A DNA stretch of 64,000 nt, from NCBI RefSeq assembly GCF_014836335.1, contig NZ_JACSRA010000013.1, positions 1 through 64,000 of the forward strand, given 5' to 3'. The notes below the pieces were generated by a model. It saw only the letters and a list, made by a program, of their open reading frames with translations. It ran no database searches and was not told where the DNA came from. Each line of letters starts with the position of its first letter. Position 1 is the stretch's first letter. The stretch is from Clostridium cibarium (GTDB lineage: Bacteria; Bacillota; Clostridia; Clostridiales; Clostridiaceae). The position numbers were made by a program, and so were the translations under genes. Positions 1-7,937 of the stretch are shown one piece after another.

Positions 1-72
1 AAGCTAATGGTTGGCACTATCAACCCCCATATCGGACTTTCACCGACTAGTACGTGCCCATGCTGGGCACAC
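1..72 (-). mobile_element. 5' end of a probable group IIC intron (partial)
   Basis: Read on the minus strand, the segment starts at position 72 with GTGTG, which matches the group II intron 5' consensus GUGYG. A short GC-rich stem (GTGCCC/GGGCAC) follows, then a GGTGAAAGTCC stretch of the kind seen in domain I of bacterial group II introns. The intron would run leftwards out of the window, so neither the reverse transcriptase nor domain V is visible. The boundary lies four bases past a perfect terminator stem, and class C introns are known to insert just after terminator hairpins. Identification from about 70 bases is an inference. Confidence 0.6.
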
Positions 73-76
73 ATAA

Positions 77-113
77 ATATAGGGATAGTTGAATTTCTCT
101 ACTATCCCTATAT
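77..113 (-). terminator. terminator of the YczE-like gene, probable intron insertion target
   Basis: A perfect 13-bp stem (77-89 with 101-113) and an 11-base loop lie just downstream of the membrane protein gene. On the minus strand the stem is followed by TTAT and then by the GTGTG of the putative intron, so the usual U-run appears to be cut short by the insertion. Confidence 0.75.
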
Positions 114-134
114 CTGCTAAAAACTGCTATATTC

Positions 135-815
135 TTAAACTTCAACATCTTGGATTTCATCAAAAGCATAATTCTCCTTTAACATTTCCCCAATAAACTC
201 AAGTTTTTTATTAAAGAACTTAGCCATAAGTCCAACAATTAAAGCCGCTATTATGGTACCTTCTCTAACCCCTACAATATTATGAAATAAAACTAAAGAA
301 ATAACACATGCACCTATAGTCAGGGATCCATCAAATACTATTTTGGTAGTACCAAATTCCTTTTTCATAACTTCTGAGATTGCTTTTACAAAAGCTTCCC
401 CTGAAAGCATAACTACATCAGCAATTACTTCCATACTAATACCCAATGCAAGTATTATACATCCTATTATTAAATATGCAATTTTTTGAACATATACTGC
501 AGGATTAAGAAAGGACAGCCCAGCCATAGTTAAATCAATAAAAAATGCAAATAGAAATGATACTGGAATTTGTAAAAGTTGTATTTTTTCAAAATCTTTT
601 CTTAATATAACAATTTGTCCTAATATTAAGAACATATTTAATATAAATGTAAACTCTCCCATTGTAAGTGAGAATCCTTTGCTAAGGGTATACGGAATGC
701 TTGATATTGGTGATGTACCCAAGCTTGCTTTTGTGATAAAACTCACACCTAATGCATTAATAAATAATCCAATAATAAAAAATAAATATCTTTTCGATAA
801 CTCCTTCTTCGTCAT
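135..815 (-). CDS. YczE/YyaS/YitT-family integral membrane protein
   Basis: A 226-residue, very hydrophobic protein with five to six predicted membrane segments. The N-terminal half holds the pattern GLFINALGVSFITKASLGTS, typical of the YczE/YyaS family (DUF6198-like), whose biochemical role is not established. The ATG at 815 is preceded by a strong AGGAGG site. It is transcribed away from the SDR gene. The 278-bp region between them carries palindromic sites that are probably bound by the nearby LysR regulator, so the two genes may share control. No catalytic motif is visible and no substrate is suggested. Confidence 0.75.
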   Translation of the reverse strand: MTKKELSKRYLFFIIGLFINALGVSFITKASLGTSPISSIPYTLSKGFSLTMGEFTFILNMFLILGQIVILRKDFEKIQLLQIPVSFLFAFFIDLTMAGLSFLNPAVYVQKIAYLIIGCIILALGISMEVIADVVMLSGEAFVKAISEVMKKEFGTTKIVFDGSLTIGACVISLVLFHNIVGVREGTIIAALIVGLMAKFFNKKLEFIGEMLKENYAFDEIQDVEV

Positions 816-939
816 ATAGAAAAACCTCCTGCTAAATTTATTTTTACATTTTCATCTTCTTTTACTTGTCCTAATCTGTTTAACTAATAAACTTCAAAAG
901 GAAATAGTATATTGTATTTGATTTATAATCATTCACATC

Positions 940-1013
940 TACTTATTATAATTCTTCATTCTATTCTTATCTAATACATTTTTCATAACTTATAATAAGT
1001 AGATACTTATTAT
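940..1013. promoter_or_regulatory. probable LysR operator region before the SDR gene
   Basis: Positions 992-1013 form a perfect palindrome, ATAATAAGTA-N2-TACTTATTAT. A further exact half-site, TACTTATTAT, lies at 940-949 nearer the divergent membrane protein gene. A related site overlaps the region just upstream of the LysR gene at 1983-2004. Repetition of the same site before both the SDR gene and the regulator gene suggests the regulator binds here; this is inferred, not shown. Confidence 0.6.
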
Positions 1014-1092
1014 TGATATTTATAGAATAATTTATAAATTGATGCACAAAATAAATCTTAATCATTTATTTTAGACAGATTAGGGTGATAAT

Positions 1093-1887
1093 ATGAAAAA
1101 AATATTAATTACTGGGTGTGGTTCTGGACTTGGAAGAGAAGCAGCAGTCGCTTTAGCTAATAGAGGGCATTATGTATACGCAACAACCCATACAGAAGAA
1201 CAAGCAAATGAATTAAATATCATAAGTGAAAAATATAATCTACCCCTTGAAAGCTTTAAATTAGATGTTTTATCCAAAGATGACAGAATGAAAGCAACAA
1301 ACATTAGAGTTGATGTTTTAATAAATAATGCTGCTATTGGCAGTTCTGGTTCAGTTGCTGAAATAGATATTAATAATTACAAAGATACATTTGAAACTAA
1401 TGTATTTTGTCCTATTGAGTTAACTCAACTTGTTTTAAAACAAATGCTCACTAGAAAAGAAGGCAGAATAATTTTCTTATCTTCACTAGCTGGACTTTCA
1501 CCTATTCCATTTTTATCTCCATATTGTGCTACAAAATTCGCTTTAGAAGCCATAGCCCCCTCTTTAAATGAAGAATTAAAAGAATTGAAAGGCGTTAATA
1601 TTCCTGTAATATTAATTGAACCTGGCAGTTTTCCTACTGGCTTTAATCAAAAAATTATAGGAAAACAATTTAACTGGATGAAGATGAATTCTTATTTCAG
1701 TAATAATATAAAATCACTAAAAAAGAAGCAATATGCATACTTCAAATTAACTGAATGCAGTGATATAGATTCTATAATTGATAAATATATTAAAGCAGTT
1801 GAAGATAAATATCCAAAGAAAAGATATACTGCTCCACATAATCAAAGTACTTTTATAAAAATAAAGAATAGCCTTTTTAAGAAGTAA
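1093..1887 (+). CDS. short-chain dehydrogenase/reductase (SDR)
   Basis: A 264-residue classical SDR, expected to be a cytoplasmic NAD(P)-dependent oxidoreductase. The cofactor motif TGCGSGLG lies at residues 7-14, NNAA at 78-81, and the catalytic Tyr144 and Lys148 in YCATK are present, with a serine-rich SSLAG segment before them. AGGGTGAT precedes the ATG at a normal distance. The gene is followed by a co-directional LysR regulator and preceded by an operator-like palindrome, the usual layout of a regulated oxidoreductase. The sequence does not indicate a substrate. Length and motifs are intact. Confidence 0.85.
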   Translation: MKKILITGCGSGLGREAAVALANRGHYVYATTHTEEQANELNIISEKYNLPLESFKLDVLSKDDRMKATNIRVDVLINNAAIGSSGSVAEIDINNYKDTFETNVFCPIELTQLVLKQMLTRKEGRIIFLSSLAGLSPIPFLSPYCATKFALEAIAPSLNEELKELKGVNIPVILIEPGSFPTGFNQKIIGKQFNWMKMNSYFSNNIKSLKKKQYAYFKLTECSDIDSIIDKYIKAVEDKYPKKRYTAPHNQSTFIKIKNSLFKK

Positions 1888-1982
1888 TTTATGTATTAGT
1901 CTAACAATACCTTTATCTAAGTTTGATAATTCTTTACAATATGTATTCTCTTCAGCCTTTGCCAATACTATTTTAATGACTT

Positions 1983-2004
1983 ATAATAAACATATACTTA
2001 TCAT
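1983..2004. promoter_or_regulatory. second LysR operator-like site
   Basis: This copy aligns without gaps to the palindrome at 992-1013: left half ATAATAAACA, right half TACTTATCAT, same two-base spacer, with four differences in 22 positions. It ends 13 bases before the regulator's start codon, which suggests autoregulation. It also argues against the upstream start at 1976, which would place the operator inside the coding region. Confidence 0.55.
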
Positions 2005-2017
2005 TGGCGGTGATTTT

Positions 2018-2908
2018 ATGAACATAAGACAATTAGAATACTTTCTTGCTGTTGCAGAAAATTTAAACTTTACCAGGGCTGCTGAAAAATACTATATCTC
2101 ACAAACCGCAGTCACTCAACAAATACAATCTTTAGAAAAAGAACTTAATGTAAAACTCTTTAATCGTACAAATAGACATGTAGAATTAACTTCTGCTGGA
2201 AGGATTTTTGTTAAGGAAGCAGAATCACTTATAAAACACACAAAAGAAGCATTAGAACGGACTCAGATAGCATCTACTGGATACTCAGGGGCATTAAGTC
2301 TTGGATTTGTAAAAGGTTATGAACAAACTTCCTTTTCTAGATTAATTCAATCTTTCCATACTTTCTTTCCAAATATATCTTTATTTCTAGTGCGTGATAA
2401 TACTGCAAAACTATATACAGATTTAATAAATAGGCAACGATATGATATAATTTTTGCCGTTAAATTTCATATTGAAAAATATAATAATGTTAATTATAAA
2501 GTTATTGAAAAACATCCTCTTATTGTAGTTCTTTATCCTGACCATCATCTTGCTAATAAAAGATCTATTAAAAGGTCTGATTTAAAACATGAATTATTTA
2601 TTGCAAATGAAATGCGTAATAATAGACATAACGGAGCTAGTTCTATTATTAATGATTCTATAAATGTTGGATTCATGCCTAATATAGCTAAGCAGTCAAG
2701 AGATGTTGAAACTATCCTACTCATGGTTTCCGCTGGTATGGGAATAGCAGTTCTCCCAGACTATGCAATCAAGGCATATACTAACTTCATGAATTTAGTG
2801 TATATTCCCATTGATGTAGAAGAAGAATATATAGAAACTGTTGCTGTCTGGAATAAAGATAATTCAAATCCATCATTAACTAAATTCTTAGAAATCCTTA
2901 ATATTTAA
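2018..2908 (+). CDS. LysR-family transcriptional regulator
   Basis: A 296-residue LysR regulator. The N-terminal winged helix starts MNIRQLEYF and holds the typical segment FTRAAEKYYISQTAVTQQI. The C-terminal two-thirds is the periplasmic-binding-like effector domain. An in-frame ATG at 1976 would add 14 residues but lacks a ribosome binding site and overlaps the operator-like repeat. The ATG at 2018 follows GGCGGTGAT and gives the normal family N-terminus, so I chose it. Likely targets are the adjacent SDR gene, its own gene and possibly the YczE-like gene. The effector is unknown. Confidence 0.88.
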   Translation: MNIRQLEYFLAVAENLNFTRAAEKYYISQTAVTQQIQSLEKELNVKLFNRTNRHVELTSAGRIFVKEAESLIKHTKEALERTQIASTGYSGALSLGFVKGYEQTSFSRLIQSFHTFFPNISLFLVRDNTAKLYTDLINRQRYDIIFAVKFHIEKYNNVNYKVIEKHPLIVVLYPDHHLANKRSIKRSDLKHELFIANEMRNNRHNGASSIINDSINVGFMPNIAKQSRDVETILLMVSAGMGIAVLPDYAIKAYTNFMNLVYIPIDVEEEYIETVAVWNKDNSNPSLTKFLEILNI

Positions 2909-2949
2909 TTTTTCACATATACTAAAAATTATATTACTTTACAAAAATA

Positions 2950-2989
2950 ACAGCCTCTATTATATAAAAAATCTATAATAGTAAGCTGT
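2950..2989. terminator. terminator between the LysR and PH-domain genes
   Basis: Two stacked stems, ACAGC/GCTGT outside and CTATTATA/TATAATAG inside, are followed on the plus strand by a T-rich run. The hairpin lies between convergent genes and may serve both. Confidence 0.6.
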
Positions 2990-3020
2990 CTTTCTATTTT
3001 CCCCTAATTAACTTAATAGC

Positions 3021-3398
3021 TTATTTTAAAACATATGAAGCCAATACACTTTGTAGCTCATATATATTTAAACTTTTATTAAATTGTTTTTGTATTGGAA
3101 GGGCCATACTAGAAACCCATATCTTAAGTTCTGCATCTAGATCTAAATGCCCAGCTGTTTCAATACTAAATTGTGTAATACTTTTATATGGAATTGAATG
3201 ATAATCTGTCTTTTTACCAGTAACTCCTTGCTTGTCTATTAATATAAGACGTTTATCTGTGAATATGAACATATCTCTTATTAACTTATATGCCTTTTCT
3301 ATTCTTTCTGTAGGTGTTAAAAGATTAGCATATTCATTTTCAATTTCCTGAATGTTAACCTCAGAAGCATTTCCCATTAATCCACCAAGTAGTCCCAT
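3021..3398 (-). CDS. bacterial PH-domain protein
   Basis: A 125-residue soluble protein. It fits the bacterial pleckstrin-homology family (PF08000-like): a helical N-terminal stretch, then MFIFTDKRLILIDKQGVTGKK followed by YHSIPYKSITQFSIET, the strand pattern typical of that fold. Single PH proteins of this type are common in Firmicutes and have no assigned catalytic role. AGGAGG lies just upstream of the ATG. It is monocistronic, between convergent LysR and the exporter operon terminator. Function is unknown beyond the fold. Confidence 0.65.
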   Translation of the reverse strand: MGLLGGLMGNASEVNIQEIENEYANLLTPTERIEKAYKLIRDMFIFTDKRLILIDKQGVTGKKTDYHSIPYKSITQFSIETAGHLDLDAELKIWVSSMALPIQKQFNKSLNIYELQSVLASYVLK

Positions 3399-3506
3399 TA
3401 TTAAATCCTCCTAAAAATATATTTTTTTAATATTGTATCATGGGAATTCATAAAATGTAATATTTTTTTATTTTGTGCATATATTACTCAAAATATAAAT
3501 AAAAAA

Positions 3507-3541
3507 GCATTTCAAGATGATTCTCCAACCATCTTGAAATA
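3507..3541 (-). terminator. terminator of the exporter operon
   Basis: An 11-bp stem (3509-3519 with 3530-3540) is followed on the minus strand by GC and a run of T residues. It lies 25 bases past the stop codon of the second exporter gene. Confidence 0.8.
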
Positions 3542-3565
3542 CCTAATTTTAATTCTATCTAAATC

Positions 3566-5497
3566 TTATGATAATTCAAATGCTCCTGTATATAATTGAT
3601 AGTACTTTCCTTTTTGTTCAATTAAATCATCATGATTTCCTCTTTCAATAATTCTACCTTGTTCTAAAACCATAATTACATCAGAATTTTTGATTGTTGA
3701 AAGTCTATGAGCAATTACAAATACTGTTCTTCCATGCATAAGTTTATCCATACCATCTTGAACAATTTTCTCTGTTCTTGTATCAATACTAGATGTAGCT
3801 TCATCAAGTATTAAAACTGGAGGATCTGCAATAGCAGCTCTAGCTATTGTTAATAATTGTCTTTGTCCTTGTGATAAATTTCCTCCATCACCTGTAAGTA
3901 TGGTATCATATCCCTTTGGTAAATGTTTTATAAATTGATGAGCGTTTGCAAGTTTTGCTGCTTCAACTACTTCTTCATCAGTTGCATCTAATCTACCATA
4001 TCTAATATTATCTGCAACTGTACCTGTAAATAGATGAGCATCTTGAAGTACTATTCCAAGTGATCTTCTTAAATCATCTTTTTTAATCTTATTGATGTTA
4101 ATACCATCATATCTTATTTTCCCATCCTGGATATCATAGAAACGGTTAATTAAATTAGTGATAGTAGTTTTCCCTGCACCTGTAGCTCCTACAAATGCTA
4201 TCTTTTGGCCTTGTTTTGCATAAAGTTTTATATTGCGCAATATAATCTTTTCATCATTGTAGCCAAAATCAACATCATCAAATACTACTTCACCAAGGAG
4301 CTTAGTGTAGGTAAGGGTACCATCTTCATGTGGATGTTTCCAAGCCCAAATTCCAGTACGCTTTTCAGACTCTACTAACTCTCCATTTTCATTTTCATTT
4401 GCATTAACTAAAGTTACATACCCTTCATCCATCTCTTTTTCTTCATCAAGAAGCCTAAATATACGTTCTGCTCCTGCTAAAGCCATAATTACAAAGTTAA
4501 ATTGTTGAGACATTTGATTTATTGTTTGGCTAAAAGTTCTTGTTAATTGTAAGAACGACGCAAGTGCTCCAAGAGTAAAGCTCCCTATTGAACCAATGGC
4601 AAGAATAGCACCTATAATAGCAACAAGCACATAATTTATATAACCTATGTTACCCATAATAGGCATTAAAACATTAGCATATTTATTTGCATTGTTTGCA
4701 CTATTCATAAGCATATCATTTAATTTATCAAAATTTGCCTTTGCTTCTTCTTCATGACAAAAAACTTTTACAACCTTTTGTCCTTCCATCATTTCTTCTA
4801 TATATCCATTTACTGCACCTAAATCTTTTTGTTGAAGCCCGAAATACTTTCCACTTTTTGCTCCAATTGATTTAGTTACATAAAACATTAATATTATGAT
4901 TAAAATTTCTACACCTACTAATGGCAAGCTTAAAAATATCATAGAAATAAATATACTAACAACTGTTATTATAGCTGATAATAGTTGTGGTATACCTTGG
5001 CTAATCATTTGCCTTAACGCATCTGTATCATTGGTATAAAGACTCATTATATCCCCATGAGCATGTATATCAAAGTACTTTATAGGCAGTGTTTCCATAT
5101 GTGAAAACATATCATCCCTTATCTTTTTTAGTGATCCTTGAGATATAAGAATCATAACACGGCTATATGCATAAGTTGATAAAACTCCAACATAATAAAT
5201 TACAGCCATAGTAACTATCATTTTAAATAGTGGTCCAAAATTAGGCGAAGCCTTACCTAAAAGTGGTGTTATATAATCATCTATTAAATTTCTCAAAAAT
5301 AATGTTCCTACAACATTGGCAAGAGAACTTATAATTATCATTATTAACACAATAAAAAATAATAATTTATATTCTTTAAGGACATAAGCTAATAATCTTT
5401 TTAACACTTTTAAAGAATTTTTATTAGCTTTTACAGGTCTACGTACCCCACGTCCATGGATTTCTCTTGGTTTTACTCCATTATTTTGACCCATCAT
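3566..5497 (-). CDS. heterodimeric ABC exporter, subunit with the canonical Walker B
   Basis: A 643-residue half-transporter with an N-terminal six-helix membrane domain (about residues 35-340) and a C-terminal ATPase. The ATPase has Walker A VGATGAGKTT and Walker B LILDEATSSID with the catalytic glutamate, but the signature is LSQGQ instead of LSGGQ. An insert of about 50 residues (including GIWAWKHPHEDG) lies between the membrane domain and the ATPase, as in MdlB/YheH-type subunits. The gene overlaps its partner by 17 bp. Paired degenerate and consensus sites are known from exporters such as TM287/288 and BmrCD. With the MarR gene upstream, a multidrug or toxic-compound exporter is likely; the substrate is unknown. 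Confidence 0.88.
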   Translation of the reverse strand: MMGQNNGVKPREIHGRGVRRPVKANKNSLKVLKRLLAYVLKEYKLLFFIVLIMIIISSLANVVGTLFLRNLIDDYITPLLGKASPNFGPLFKMIVTMAVIYYVGVLSTYAYSRVMILISQGSLKKIRDDMFSHMETLPIKYFDIHAHGDIMSLYTNDTDALRQMISQGIPQLLSAIITVVSIFISMIFLSLPLVGVEILIIILMFYVTKSIGAKSGKYFGLQQKDLGAVNGYIEEMMEGQKVVKVFCHEEEAKANFDKLNDMLMNSANNANKYANVLMPIMGNIGYINYVLVAIIGAILAIGSIGSFTLGALASFLQLTRTFSQTINQMSQQFNFVIMALAGAERIFRLLDEEKEMDEGYVTLVNANENENGELVESEKRTGIWAWKHPHEDGTLTYTKLLGEVVFDDVDFGYNDEKIILRNIKLYAKQGQKIAFVGATGAGKTTITNLINRFYDIQDGKIRYDGININKIKKDDLRRSLGIVLQDAHLFTGTVADNIRYGRLDATDEEVVEAAKLANAHQFIKHLPKGYDTILTGDGGNLSQGQRQLLTIARAAIADPPVLILDEATSSIDTRTEKIVQDGMDKLMHGRTVFVIAHRLSTIKNSDVIMVLEQGRIIERGNHDDLIEQKGKYYQLYTGAFELS

Positions 5498-7220
5498 TAT
5501 CAGCTCCTTTCACTTGTGATTCATAAACTTCTCTGTATATATCATTTGATTCCAATAATTCTTCATGAGTTCCAAATCCATTTATTTTTCCATCATCTAA
5601 CACAATAATCCTATTAGCATCTTGTACTGAGGATATACGTTGAGCAATTATTAGTTTTGTAGTATCAGGAATTGATTCTTTAAATGCTTTTCTAATTAAA
5701 GCATCTGTCTTAGTATCTACTGCACTTGTAGAATCATCTAAAATTAATATTTTAGGTTTCTTAAGAAGTGCTCTTGCAATACAGAGTCTTTGTTTTTGTC
5801 CTCCTGATACATTTGTTCCACCTTGTTCTATAAAGGTATCATATTTGTGAGGAAGATTTTCTATAAATTCCTCTGCTTGAGCTTGCCTGCAAGCAATGAT
5901 TATTTCTTCATCTGTTGCATTTTTATTTCCCCATCTTAAATTTTCTTTTATTGTCCCTGAGAATAATACATTCTTTTGTAATACCATTGAAACTTCATCT
6001 CTAAGAGTTTCAATATCATAATTTCTAACATCTATTCCTGAAACTTCAACAGAACCTCCTGTAACATCATATAATCTTGGAATAAGCTGAACAAAAGTAG
6101 ATTTTGAGCTACCAGTTCCTCCTATAATCCCTATAGTTTCCCCTGAATTTATTTTTATGTTGATATTTTCTAAAGTTAGGTTGTCCTTATCTTTAGCATA
6201 ACTAAAATTAACATTATTAAATGAAATAGATCCATCTTTTATTTCATAGATTGGATTTTCTCCATTTGTTAAATCACTTTTCTCATCTAAAACTTCTACA
6301 ATTCTTTCTGCTGATGACTTTGCCATAATTACCATAACAAATACCATTGATATAATCATAAGGCTCATTAGGATATTTGTTGTATAAGTAAATAAACTCA
6401 TAAGTTCACCAGTTGTCATTGAATTAGCAACAATATTCTTTGCTCCAAGCCAAGATAAAAGTAAAATACAAGTGTAAACTGCAAATTGCATTGCTGGTCC
6501 GTTAATTATTATTAACTTTTCGGCTCTTATAAAGAATTTGTATAGTACTTCTGAAGCTTTATAGAACTTGTCTGTTTCATGTTCTTCTCTCACATAAGCT
6601 TTTACAGCTCTAATTGCAGTTAAATTTTCTTGTACACTTGCATTTAAATCATCATACTTTTTGAATACCTCCATAAAATATGGATGAGCTTTAGTCATAA
6701 TAAAATATAATATAACTCCTAAAAATACTATAGCTCCTAGGAATATTGAAGACATCTTTGCATTAATATAAAAACTCATTGCCATAGCTGAGATCAGCAT
6801 AAATGGTGCTCTAACAAGTATTCTTATTACCATTTGAAAAGCATTTTGAACATTAGTTACATCTGTGGTAAGCCTTGTTATAAGTCCAGCTGTAGAATAT
6901 TTATCTATATTAGAAAAAGAGAAATTTTGTATATTATAATACATTCCTTTTCTTAAGTTTCTTGCAAAACCTGTTGATGCACTGGCTGCATGTTTACCTG
7001 ATAATGCACCACAAGTAAGAGATATAAATGATACTATTAACATTACTCCCCCAACAATGCAAACATACTTCATATCACCTTTTCCTATTCCATTATCAAT
7101 AATCCATGCCATTAATAGTGGAATAATAGTCTCCATTATTGCTTCTAAGGCAACATATATTGGAGTGAGAATAGTATCTCTTTTAAATTTTGCTACATAA
7201 CCTACTAATCTTTTTATCAT
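5481..7220 (-). CDS. heterodimeric ABC exporter, subunit with the degenerate Walker B
   Basis: A 579-residue half-transporter with six membrane segments in the first 300 residues and a C-terminal ATPase. Walker A reads GGTGSSKST and the signature VSGGQ is intact, but Walker B is LILDDSTSAVD, with aspartate where the catalytic glutamate belongs. Combined with LSQGQ in the partner, this gives one catalytic and one degenerate ATP site, the asymmetric pattern of heterodimeric exporters. It lies between the MarR gene and the second subunit and has GGGAGG before its ATG. A MarR-type operator is repeated just upstream of that site. Confidence 0.88.
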   Translation of the reverse strand: MIKRLVGYVAKFKRDTILTPIYVALEAIMETIIPLLMAWIIDNGIGKGDMKYVCIVGGVMLIVSFISLTCGALSGKHAASASTGFARNLRKGMYYNIQNFSFSNIDKYSTAGLITRLTTDVTNVQNAFQMVIRILVRAPFMLISAMAMSFYINAKMSSIFLGAIVFLGVILYFIMTKAHPYFMEVFKKYDDLNASVQENLTAIRAVKAYVREEHETDKFYKASEVLYKFFIRAEKLIIINGPAMQFAVYTCILLLSWLGAKNIVANSMTTGELMSLFTYTTNILMSLMIISMVFVMVIMAKSSAERIVEVLDEKSDLTNGENPIYEIKDGSISFNNVNFSYAKDKDNLTLENINIKINSGETIGIIGGTGSSKSTFVQLIPRLYDVTGGSVEVSGIDVRNYDIETLRDEVSMVLQKNVLFSGTIKENLRWGNKNATDEEIIIACRQAQAEEFIENLPHKYDTFIEQGGTNVSGGQKQRLCIARALLKKPKILILDDSTSAVDTKTDALIRKAFKESIPDTTKLIIAQRISSVQDANRIIVLDDGKINGFGTHEELLESNDIYREVYESQVKGADNDGSK

Positions 7221-7237
7221 AATTTTCCTCCCTTTTT

Positions 7238-7251
7238 GTTAGACTTCTAAC
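7238..7251. promoter_or_regulatory. internal MarR operator before the exporter genes
   Basis: The palindrome GTTAGA-N2-TCTAAC lies between the marR stop and the first exporter start, immediately upstream of the ribosome binding site. The surrounding 20 or so bases match the site at 7731-7744 with one mismatch. It could act as a roadblock or control an internal promoter. Confidence 0.65.
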
Positions 7252-7278
7252 TAATAATTTTCCAAAAAAAAATTGCAT

Positions 7279-7710
7279 CTAATCCGCAACTTTTTCAGAT
7301 AATCTATCAATTAATTTTATTAATGTTTTTTGTTCATCATCACTTAGTTCATCTCTTAGTGATTTTTCTATTTGAATAATAAAAGCAAAAACATTCATAT
7401 GAATATCTACACCTTTTTGTGTAAGTATTATCTTCTTAAGTCTTGCATCTTTTGAAACACTTACTCTTTCTATAAATCCATTTTTCTCCATAAGTTGAAG
7501 TACACTAGTTACTGAAGAACGTCTAATATCTAGCTCTTCTTCTATATCTTTTTGGAATATGTCCTTTTCCTTAGATTTATTATATATAAATCCCATTATT
7601 CTGCCTTGAACACTTGTTATCCCATATTGAGCAGTTTCTTTCTCTATTCTTCTATGGATTCTTCTAGCTAATATATTTATTTTTTTCCCAATATGAAATT
7701 CTCCATCCAT
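7279..7710 (-). CDS. MarR-family transcriptional regulator
   Basis: A 143-residue winged-helix protein of normal MarR length. It carries the recognition-helix region IRRSSVTSVLQLMEKNGFIERV and the wing segment SKDARLKKIILTQKG. It is the first gene of an operon with the two exporter subunits. Such regulators usually repress the linked efflux pump and are released by its substrates. Two near-identical palindromes, one overlapping the promoter start region and one in front of the exporter genes, are the probable binding sites. Confidence 0.88.
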   Translation of the reverse strand: MDGEFHIGKKINILARRIHRRIEKETAQYGITSVQGRIMGFIYNKSKEKDIFQKDIEEELDIRRSSVTSVLQLMEKNGFIERVSVSKDARLKKIILTQKGVDIHMNVFAFIIQIEKSLRDELSDDEQKTLIKLIDRLSEKVAD

Positions 7711-7730
7711 CTTTGTACTCCTATGTTTTT

Positions 7731-7775
7731 GTTAGATTTCTAACTAATTTTAATTCTATTTTTTGTGCTTGTCAA
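7731..7775 (-). promoter_or_regulatory. marR operon promoter with operator
   Basis: On the minus strand, a -35 TTGACA (7770-7775) and a -10 TAAAAT (7747-7752) are 17 bp apart. The palindrome GTTAGA-N2-TCTAAC (7731-7744) begins two bases past the -10, where a bound repressor would block initiation. Confidence 0.7.
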
Positions 7776-7877
7776 TAGTTTAGTATATATATTCCTCTTA
7801 ATTATTAAGGTTATAAATCATTTATATATTCAAATTATATGATTTATAACCTTTAAGATTTTGTATGTAGATATAAT

Positions 7878-7918
7878 AATGAGAGGATACACTCCTCAAT
7901 TAGTTGTATCCTCTCATT
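7878..7918 (-). terminator. terminator of the glucuronoxylan operon
   Basis: A perfect 14-bp stem (7878-7891 with 7905-7918) lies 20 bases past the stop of the GPH transporter, the last gene of the glucuronoxylan cluster. Confidence 0.75.
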
Positions 7919-7937
7919 GATATTATTTACAAATAAA

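Noticed and set aside
1747..1965. Open frame on the minus strand over the end of the SDR gene
   Set aside because: It is antisense to a clear SDR coding region, lacks a ribosome binding site and has no recognisable motif.
1976..2017. Extended N-terminus for the LysR regulator
   Set aside because: No ribosome site, it covers the operator-like palindrome, and family members start at the MNIRQLEYF position.
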